NCBI GenBank assembly: GCA_016844935.1
Contig: JAERTK010000139.1
Location: 1-64,000, forward strand
Reading direction: 5' to 3'
Length of the DNA stretch: 64,000 bases
Source of the DNA: Desulfobacteraceae bacterium
Lineage (GTDB): Bacteria > Desulfobacterota > DSM-4660 > Desulfatiglandales > Desulfatiglandaceae
In this document: positions 58,754 through 64,000 of the stretch, piece after piece
Layout of the letters: every line of letters starts with the position of its first letter
Position numbering within the stretch: the first letter of the stretch is position 1
Program-made: the position numbers and the translations under genes
The notes under the pieces: model-generated
The model's database searches: none
Told to the model about the DNA's origin: nothing
The model's input: the letters and a program-made list of their open reading frames with translations, nothing else

Positions 58754-61186
58754 ATGAGTGTACAACAAGAATACAATCGAATGATTGAAATGGAGGATAA
58801 CGTCGGATTTGACAAATATTCTCTTGAAGAATTCAATCAGATCGGGAAAAAAGATGTCCGTCGCCTGGACGGCACGGAAAAGGCCAGCGGCCGGGCTGAA
58901 TATACCATGGACGTTCAACTCCCCGGTATGCTCCACCTGAAATTCCTGAGATCCCCCTATCCCCATGCGGAAGTGAAAAGCATGGATACCGGCAGGGCCG
59001 AGGCATTCCCCGGTGTCAGAGGGGTCCTCCGGTACGACGATCCTGAGCTGCCGGAGGTGCTGGACCTGGGCGGGCACGGTCCCACGGCGGAAAAACCCGT
59101 ACCCAACGTGGCCCATTTTGAAGGAGAGCAGGTGGGGGTTGCCGTGGTGGCCGACACCGAAGATATCGCTGAAGAGGCCTTGAGATTGGTCAAGGTGGAA
59201 TGGGAACAACGCCCCTTCCTGCTGGATGTTGAAGAGGCCCTGGCAGAGGATGCCATTTTGACCCATCCAGAAAATTATCCTGAGAACAATATAGAAGTAG
59301 AACATGCGGAAGAGCATGGGGATGTGGAAAAGGGCTTTTCCCAAAGCGACCGGGTCCTGGAGTTCCAGGTGACCCGCCGGCTCCATACCTATGTTTCACC
59401 GGAAAGACCCTGCGGTGTGGTCCGGTGGAACGGCGATTATCCGGAATTCTGGCTCAAGCATCAGCGACCCCATGAGAACAAGCGTGCCATCTCCTCCTGG
59501 TACGAAAACGTTCCCATGAACAGGGTGGAAATGCATATGCCCTATCAGGGGGCCACCTTTGGCGGCTGGACCCAGTTTCACTGGAACCAGGGACCCATGT
59601 ATTGCGCCGCCTTTATGGCCAAACGCACCGGGCATCCGGTTAAATATGCTTTCGACCGGCGGGAAGATTTTTATGGCGGCTCCATGGATGAGGGGAACTA
59701 CTACTACAAAGTAGGGTTCAACAACGATGGGACCATTACCGCGGTAGAAGCCAAGGCCCATTTATCCAACCCCATGTGGGAAGGCTTCGGACCCGGAAAC
59801 CACTTTGAGGACAACACCAAGATCCCCCATCTTTACGCCCCCAGAAAGGTCATCAAGGTGAACAAGGGACCCAACACCGCCGTGCGGTGCGAACAACTCC
59901 CCAACACCATGAGTTTTACCCTGGTCTTTGACCGGGTGGCCGCGGAACTGGGAATGGACCCCATCGATGTGGCCATTCTAAACGACGGCGCCAAAGGCCA
60001 TGATCTGGCATGGCTCACCGAACGAAAAGAGGAGGTGGGGTTTACGCCCATCGACAGTCTGAAAGAGTGCCTGGAAAAAGGAAAACCCGCCGCAGGCTGG
60101 GACAAAAAATGGCATAAGCCGGGCACCAAGAAACTCCCCAACGGCAAAATGCACGGGATCGCCTTCACCTGGACCCATGAGTGGGATGATTCCTGCGGCT
60201 CCGGTGAAATCGCCATGCGGTTGGAACGAAACGACGGTAGTCTCAGCATCCTGGGGATGCGGTGCGACAACGGTGTAAACGCCGAGACCGGTTACTGCCA
60301 GATCGCGGCGGACGAACTGGGCATGCGTCTGGAGGATGTCTTTTACCGCCCCCATACGGATACCGGCTTTTTTCCCATGTGTCCGGATTCATCCACCAAC
60401 ACAGGGGTTAACGGGTGGGCCACCCGGCATTGCGCCAGACTCTTGAAGGCCAAGATCCTCGAGGCCGCCACCAGCCCCAGGGCGGTCACACAACGGGGTA
60501 TTTATCCCCCGCACTTTCCGGACATGAAACCGGAAGATCTGGATATTAAGGATAGCATTATCTTCGTAAAGGCGGATCCTGCTCAAAAAATGTCTCTTGC
60601 CGAACTGGTGGGCCCATCCGCCGAAGCGGGCCCCCTCTCCTTTCACGAATTGTACGGCGCCGAAAGACACCCCTTCAGCGCACCCCTTTTCGCCCATGCC
60701 TACCAGGCCCAGATCGGTTGTTACAAAGGGTTTCGCCCCAAGTTCTGCCGGCAGGTCCATTTCATGGAAGTGGAAGTGGATACGGAAACAGGCGAAGTCG
60801 AAGTGACCCGTGTGGTGAACGTAAACGACGTGGGAAAGGTGATCAACCCCGATTCATGCGCCGGCCAGCAATACGGCGGCACCTATATGGGGGTGGGCCG
60901 GGCGCTTTTCGAAGAAGTGGTCCATGATCCGGTTACCGGCGTTATGCTGAACGGCAATCTCCTGGACTATAAAATCGCCACCATAGACGACTGCCAGACC
61001 ATCGATACACACCTGGTGGAGACCCGGCAGGGTTATGGCCCTTACGGTGCCACCGGCATCGGTGAGGACATTGCCACGGTCATTCCCGCCATGCTGGGAC
61101 CAGCCGTATACAACGCCATCGGTGAATGGATCTATGAATTTCCCATCACGCCGGAAAAGGTGTTAAAAGCATTGGGAAAAATATAG
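58754..61186 (+). CDS. Molybdopterin hydroxylase large subunit (xanthine dehydrogenase family), module 2
   Basis: A catalytic subunit of 810 residues. RRLDGTEKASGRAEYTMDVQLPGML and RSPYPHAEV match module 1, but many internal segments differ. The cofactor-facing Gln is in KHQRPHENK, the GGGFGGK region reads YQGATFGGWTQFHWNQG, the GQG position reads CDNGVNAETGYCQIAADELG, and the catalytic Glu is in GIGEDIATVIPAMLG. The pocket between about 220 and 480 is the most diverged part, so this copy probably uses another substrate. ATG 58754 lies 1 base after the small-subunit stop (TAGGATG). The N-terminal 30 residues (MSVQQEYNRMIEMEDN) are unlike copy 1. Confidence 0.85.
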   Translation: MSVQQEYNRMIEMEDNVGFDKYSLEEFNQIGKKDVRRLDGTEKASGRAEYTMDVQLPGMLHLKFLRSPYPHAEVKSMDTGRAEAFPGVRGVLRYDDPELPEVLDLGGHGPTAEKPVPNVAHFEGEQVGVAVVADTEDIAEEALRLVKVEWEQRPFLLDVEEALAEDAILTHPENYPENNIEVEHAEEHGDVEKGFSQSDRVLEFQVTRRLHTYVSPERPCGVVRWNGDYPEFWLKHQRPHENKRAISSWYENVPMNRVEMHMPYQGATFGGWTQFHWNQGPMYCAAFMAKRTGHPVKYAFDRREDFYGGSMDEGNYYYKVGFNNDGTITAVEAKAHLSNPMWEGFGPGNHFEDNTKIPHLYAPRKVIKVNKGPNTAVRCEQLPNTMSFTLVFDRVAAELGMDPIDVAILNDGAKGHDLAWLTERKEEVGFTPIDSLKECLEKGKPAAGWDKKWHKPGTKKLPNGKMHGIAFTWTHEWDDSCGSGEIAMRLERNDGSLSILGMRCDNGVNAETGYCQIAADELGMRLEDVFYRPHTDTGFFPMCPDSSTNTGVNGWATRHCARLLKAKILEAATSPRAVTQRGIYPPHFPDMKPEDLDIKDSIIFVKADPAQKMSLAELVGPSAEAGPLSFHELYGAERHPFSAPLFAHAYQAQIGCYKGFRPKFCRQVHFMEVEVDTETGEVEVTRVVNVNDVGKVINPDSCAGQQYGGTYMGVGRALFEEVVHDPVTGVMLNGNLLDYKIATIDDCQTIDTHLVETRQGYGPYGATGIGEDIATVIPAMLGPAVYNAIGEWIYEFPITPEKVLKALGKI

Positions 61187-61196
61187 GGGGACGACC

Positions 61197-62171
61197 ATGA
61201 AGACCTTTACGCATTTTAATGCATCGACCATAGACGAAGCGGTTTCGCTCCTGAGACGCTACCAGGGCAAAGCCAACCTCATCGCCGGAGGAACCGATAT
61301 CCTGGGGAAAATGAAAGACCGGATCCTGCCCGGTTACCCGGAAGCCCTCATCAATTTGAAAACCATTCCCGGCCTGGATGCCATTGTGGAAGAGGAAGAC
61401 GTCCTTAAAATCGGCCCCTTAGCCATTTTAGAGGACATCGCCCACAATGAAACCGTCAAGACCGGATACACCGCTCTCGCTGAGGCGGCTCGAAGAACGG
61501 CCTCTCCACACCTAAGGGAGATGGGCACCATGGGGGGGAACATCTGCCAGGACATCCGCTGCTGGTATTACCGGAATGCGGAAAACCGATTCCCCTGCCT
61601 CAGAAAAGGCGGGGGTCGATGTTATGCTTTAAAAGGCGACACCCGGTACCACTCCATTTTCGGCGGGAGCGTGGAAGAGGGGTGCATCGCAGTACACCCC
61701 AGCGATACGGCCCCAGCCCTCATTGCGCTGGATGCCCGCATCAAGACCTCCAAACGGACCCTTAAGGCAGAGGATTTTTTCCAGGTGGAGGTCTCCAGGA
61801 CGACGGTTCTGGAAGATGATGAAATCATCACGGAAATTCAGATACCCAAACCTGAAGGCGGCGCCAAAAGCGCTTTTTTCAAATTCGCCCTCAGGAAATC
61901 CATCGATTTTCCCATCGTCAACTGTGCCACCCTGATCTCCACCAAAGGCGGCAAGGTGGATGATGCCCGGATCTGCTTGAATGCGGTCTACGTGAAGCCA
62001 TACCGGGCACTCATGGCAGAAGAGGCCATTGTAGGCAAAGCCCTTGACGAGGCCAGTGCCGAGACCGCAGGCGATGCAGCGGTTTCAGATGCCAAGCCGT
62101 TACACGATAACGCCTACATGGTTCAGGCGGCCAAAGTTTTGGTGAAGCGCGCTATTTTGGAGTGTAAATAG
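61197..62171 (+). CDS. FAD subunit with extra 4Fe-4S loop (HcrB-like), module 2
   Basis: A 324-residue paralogue of the module 1 protein. It keeps IAGGTDILGKMKD, MGGNICQDIRCWYYRNAENRFPCLRKGGGRC with the same Cys spacing and EEGCIAVHPSD. The region from HLREMG to the C-terminal VQAAKVLVKRAI is highly similar to copy 1, while residues 60-85 differ (LDAIVEEEDVLKIGPLAI). ATG 61197 has GGGGGACGACC upstream, 10 bases after the previous stop. The loop again points to a 4-hydroxybenzoyl-CoA-reductase-like electron path. Confidence 0.85.
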   Translation: MKTFTHFNASTIDEAVSLLRRYQGKANLIAGGTDILGKMKDRILPGYPEALINLKTIPGLDAIVEEEDVLKIGPLAILEDIAHNETVKTGYTALAEAARRTASPHLREMGTMGGNICQDIRCWYYRNAENRFPCLRKGGGRCYALKGDTRYHSIFGGSVEEGCIAVHPSDTAPALIALDARIKTSKRTLKAEDFFQVEVSRTTVLEDDEIITEIQIPKPEGGAKSAFFKFALRKSIDFPIVNCATLISTKGGKVDDARICLNAVYVKPYRALMAEEAIVGKALDEASAETAGDAAVSDAKPLHDNAYMVQAAKVLVKRAILECK

Positions 62172-62285
62172 TTTTTTCTGGTTCGTAATGCACCTGGGCC
62201 GGCGGGGTTTTGTTGGTTGAATCCCGCCTGCCCATTTTCGTTTTACGCGATTGACCGGTCCACACTTTTGAAGAAAGGGGCTTTT

Positions 62286-62570
62286 TTGAACATCAACATA
62301 AATCTCAAGGGAAGATTTAAAGATACCCTTAAACTACCGGATCCGTATCCGGTGGAGATTGAGGATGGATCCGATATTCAGGAACTGCTGAACCTCCTCT
62401 GCCAGAAAACCGGGTGTTCGGTGGATACCTTTTTCACCAAAGACATGCGGCTAAAACCGAATGCTGCCGTCACCATAAACGGCCGGTTCATCATTCACCT
62501 AAAGTGGCTGCAAACACCCCTTTCCGAAGGTGACAACATCACAATCTTCACCCTTCACTGCGGTGGTTGA
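62286..62570 (+). CDS. MoaD/ThiS-like small protein, module 2
   Basis: About 94 residues with the pattern of ubiquitin-like sulfur carriers: ININLKGRFKDTLKLP, SDIQELLNLLCQKTGCSVD, NAAVTINGRFI, and a C-terminus ending TLHCGG. The TTG at 62286 is chosen because AAAGGGG lies 5 nt upstream; the open frame extends 23 codons further. It shares the position but not much sequence with the first MoaD-like protein, which is further evidence that the two modules have separate histories. It lies 114 bases after the FAD subunit gene and may have its own leader. Confidence 0.65.
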   Translation: MNININLKGRFKDTLKLPDPYPVEIEDGSDIQELLNLLCQKTGCSVDTFFTKDMRLKPNAAVTINGRFIIHLKWLQTPLSEGDNITIFTLHCGG

Positions 62571-62651
62571 AGCGAGAGGGTTCAATTGTTCCCGCATGAA
62601 TATACTGTGGACCAATTCACCACTTCCCCCCTATTCCCAGATCGATTTCCC

Positions 62652-62681
62652 TTGACTTCCAAAAATTTTTGATATTATCCT
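62652..62681 (+). promoter_or_regulatory. Possible promoter of the downstream toxin-antitoxin pair
   Basis: TTGACT (5 of 6 to the -35 consensus) and TATCCT (4 of 6) are separated by 18 bases, about 165 bases before the antitoxin ATG. The spacer 62571-62847 shows no other gene. Strength and use are unknown. Confidence 0.35.
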
Positions 62682-62847
62682 GAACGCGTAGTTGCTCCAT
62701 TAACATAAACCCTGACCGAGCCATCTCCTAACAGGCGTTTTTCTTGTGGGAGTGACCTAAAACTTGAAACGTCTCCCCGTTCATTTCACAGACAAGCCGT
62801 TTAACGGTGAAGCGACAAACAGCCACTTGTAAACAAAAGGATACAAA

Positions 62848-63078
62848 ATGATAAATGCTGCCATTTCAATCCCTGTTGATGCCGACACTGCACGTGCGTA
62901 TCATTCGGCATCATCGGATTACCAAAAGAAGATTCAAGTCCTGCTTCGATTGAGGCTGCGGGAATTGGCTGAACTACCGACAAGTTCACTTGCAGAGATC
63001 ATGGACGACATCGGGGCCAAAGCCGAGGCACGGGGCCTAACCCCAGAAATCCTGGGGGATCTTCTCCATGACGAGTGA
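62848..63078 (+). CDS. Antitoxin-like protein of a PIN toxin-antitoxin pair
   Basis: About 76 residues. ISIPVDADTARAYHSASSDYQKKIQVLLRLRLREL is helical and resembles the short antitoxins that accompany COG1569-type PIN toxins (they begin with an interaction strand and a conserved YQKKI segment). The C-terminal half, SLAEIMDDIGAKAEARGLTPEILGDLLHDE, should be the toxin-wrapping tail. AAAGGA lies 6 nt before ATG 62848. The last 11 bases overlap the toxin start, so they are coupled. No DNA-binding domain is obvious, so regulation may depend on the complex. Confidence 0.75.
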   Translation: MINAAISIPVDADTARAYHSASSDYQKKIQVLLRLRLRELAELPTSSLAEIMDDIGAKAEARGLTPEILGDLLHDE

Positions 63079-63481
63079 TCCCCGCTTCGTCTTGGATACG
63101 GGTGTTCTTGTCAGCGCGGTGCTATTGCCACAATCAGTCCCACGCCAAGCGGTGGATTTTGCATTTTCCCATGGGATTGTTCTGGCATCTTCTGATACCA
63201 TCGGAGAATTGGACGAAGTACTTCGTCGTCCTAAATTTAACCGCTACCTACGAGAAGAAGAACGACTCCTGTTCTTAACAGCTTTCATTCGTAACGTGGA
63301 AGTAGTTGACATCACAGAAAGAATTACAGAATGCCGTGATCCAAAGGACGACAGGTTTCTCGAACTGGCAGTAACCGGTAACGCCACCTGCATAGTCAGC
63401 GGCGATAGAGACTTATTGGTTCTCAATCCATTCCGTGGAGTAGGGATCCTGAAACCGCAGGAATTCATAACTGTGGTCTGA
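63068..63481 (+). CDS. PIN-domain toxin (COG1569-type)
   Basis: About 137 residues; predicted Mg-dependent ribonuclease. Acidic residues of the PIN site are seen in RFVLDTGVLVSAVLLP (Asp), SSDTIGELDEVLRRPKF (Glu), ECRDPKDDRFLELAV (Asp) and CIVSGDRDLL (Asp). This is complete, unlike the truncated PIN frame at the left end of the window, and the two share the same family layout. The start overlaps the antitoxin by 11 bases. It lies directly before an attC-like site, so the pair may be a cassette. Confidence 0.85.
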   Translation: MTSDPRFVLDTGVLVSAVLLPQSVPRQAVDFAFSHGIVLASSDTIGELDEVLRRPKFNRYLREEERLLFLTAFIRNVEVVDITERITECRDPKDDRFLELAVTGNATCIVSGDRDLLVLNPFRGVGILKPQEFITVV

Positions 63482-63490
63482 AGAAAAGTC

Positions 63491-63578
63491 GCCCAACCAA
63501 ACGCTCCACCGGACCCCTAGACGCTACTGGGTAAATGGCGACGTCAGGTGCAGGGGGTCGGTGAGCTTGTCGTTAGGG
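63491..63578 (+). other. attC-like palindromic recombination site
   Basis: GCCCAAC (63491-63497) fits the R'' box RYYYAAC and GTTAGGG (63572-63578) nearly fits the R' box GTTRRRY, 88 bases apart. Between them GCTCCACCGGACCCC (63503-63517) pairs with GGGGGTCGGTGAGC (63553-63566) with one extra unpaired base, as in attC hairpins. It starts 10 bases after a complete toxin-antitoxin pair, a common cassette content. The last base of the R' box departs from the consensus, and no integrase is in the window, so this could be a cassette fossil or a coincidence. Confidence 0.45.
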
Positions 63579-63601
63579 AGCGAGAAACTATGAAAGATAG
63601 T

Positions 63602-63822
63602 GGGTCAAATCTACGATTGACTGTTGCTGGCGATTCTGAAATATTTACTTCATGTTCAGGCTGTTAAGAATTCAATACCCGGGTAAAAATGCTACTACCT
63701 ACCCTACGGTTAACAGTATCATTGCTAGGGAAAATATGAGATGGGTAGGGATAAGGGCATTATGTTACGTGTTGATAACACTAATCAAAACCGTGAGAAA
63801 CGGTCAAACGTAGATTTGACCC
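63602..63822. mobile_element. Third inverted-repeat element (about 220 bases)
   Basis: GGGTCAAATCTACGATTGAC (63602-63621) and the inverted copy at 63803-63822 match at 19 of 20 bases. The interior has no gene; near its right end CCGT and ACGG form a small hairpin (63791-63803). Such palindromes rich in TCAAATCTACG are reminiscent of repeats carried by Y1/RAYT-type transposases, but no transposase is here. It occupies most of the 63482-63880 spacer together with the attC-like site. Confidence 0.6.
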
Positions 63823-63880
63823 CTTTTCTAGAATGATGAGATGTGATCCGGCGATAGGATCAGGTTTGTAAGGAGATAAT

Positions 63881-64000
63881 ATGAATGATCTGGTGGAAAG
63901 AATAGCGGAAGAGGTCAAACTGCTCGACCGTAGCCAAATGGAGAAGTTTCTATCGTGGCTTTCAGAGTACGAGCTTTCAACGATGGACGAGTGGGAACAG
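63881..64000 (+). CDS. N-terminal part of a small helical protein (cut by the window end)
   Basis: Forty residues are visible, MNDLVERIAEEVKLLDRSQM then EKFLSWLSEYELSTMDEWEQ, starting at ATG 63881 with AAGGAGA 5 nt upstream. The sequence is an amphipathic helix pattern of the type found in antitoxins (short, acidic, followed by a toxin gene). The rest lies beyond the window, so no family can be assigned. Its position after the toxin-antitoxin pair and the mobile-element traces suggests another small accessory gene. Confidence 0.6.
   Translation, partial: MNDLVERIAEEVKLLDRSQMEKFLSWLSEYELSTMDEWEQ

Larger units (their letters stand above)
49199..62171. repeat. Tandem duplication of a six-gene molybdenum hydroxylase module
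   Basis: 49199-55528 and 55858-62171 have the same six genes in the same order with almost identical spacing and the same GTG/ATG starts. Identity is uneven. Around the HoxU/NuoE junction (49770-50070 against 56435-56735) only about eight bases in 300 differ, and the ferredoxin part of the small subunit is nearly as close. The molybdenum subunits are clearly more distant, and the MoaD-like genes differ most. This patchiness suggests an old duplication followed by gene conversion in the electron-transfer genes, with selection for different catalytic subunits. Confidence 0.85.

Noticed and set aside
62571-62847. Second attC-like site before the antitoxin gene
   Set aside because: TCCTAAC and GTTTAAC-like words exist but do not pair into an attC hairpin and miss the consensus at several positions.

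Overview
The window reads as chromosomal DNA of an anaerobic, iron-sulfur-rich Gram-negative bacterium, most likely a Desulfobacterota (Desulfobacterales-type) lineage. This is an inference from gene content: two molybdenum hydroxylase modules with NAD-reducing Fe-S subunits, a 4-hydroxybutyryl-CoA dehydratase-family enzyme, GlcDF-type oxidoreductases, polyferredoxin membrane proteins and frequent GTG/TTG starts. No rRNA, tRNA or CRISPR array was seen. Coding density is high except in a few scarred patches.

Layout. 1-2.5 kb: debris of a ribbon-helix-helix/PIN toxin-antitoxin pair, then a 700-residue protein joining an ATPase-like domain without catalytic residues to a radical SAM enzyme. 2.7-7.6 kb (minus): a hybrid histidine kinase and a CheB-CheR-PAS fusion, i.e. 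a signalling locus. 7.8-9.9 kb: a small inverted-repeat element that has cut an antitoxin-like gene, next to an AbiE type IV toxin-antitoxin pair. 10.1-11.9 kb: a small membrane protein and two tandem FdhD-like proteins lacking the usual CxxC. 11.9-17.0 kb: an FGGY sugar kinase divergent from acoABC (2-oxoacid/acetoin dehydrogenase complex without E3). 17.0-27.9 kb (minus): one probable operon with eboC, a small gene in the eboA position, eboB, eboF, eboD, eboE, then a CuA-like/polyferredoxin membrane protein, a seven-repeat VCBS/FG-GAP protein and a TPR protein. 28.2-34.2 kb (plus): alpha/beta hydrolase, 4-hydroxybutyryl-CoA dehydratase-family protein, DHDPS-family aldolase, HIBADH-family reductase, IlvD/Edd dehydratase. 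34.2-35.2 kb: a scar made of a group II intron reverse-transcriptase remnant, a broken SnoaL-like gene, a broken cyclase gene and a second small inverted-repeat element. 35.2-47.9 kb (minus): a sugar-type ABC importer followed by an HMGL-like synthase, GlcD, GlcF, a C_GCAxxG_C_C protein, a ModF-like double ATPase and a GldA-type dehydrogenase. 48.4-62.6 kb (plus): a FadR-type GntR regulator and two tandem copies of a seven-gene module (HoxU-like, NuoE, NuoF, 2Fe-2S subunit with an N-terminal C2H2 zinc finger, molybdenum subunit, FAD/4Fe-4S subunit, MoaD/ThiS-like protein). 62.6-64 kb: an intact antitoxin/PIN pair, an attC-like site, a third inverted-repeat element and the start of another small gene.

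How it fits together. The importer operon, the dehydratase/aldolase/reductase operon, GlcDF, the molybdenum aldehyde-oxidoreductase-like modules, the sugar kinase and AcoABC look like one catabolic island for an unphosphorylated sugar, sugar acid or related hydroxyacid. A Dahms-like route (dehydratase, aldolase, aldehyde oxidation, glycolate/glycerate oxidation) explains most genes, but the substrate is not proven. The GntR regulator sits between the importer and the molybdenum modules and is the likely common regulator. The most unusual elements are the zinc finger fused to the molybdenum-enzyme Fe-S subunit in both copies, the patchy near-identity between the two modules, the extended ebo operon and the inactive ATPase/radical SAM fusion. 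All statements come from reading the sequence; no searches were run.
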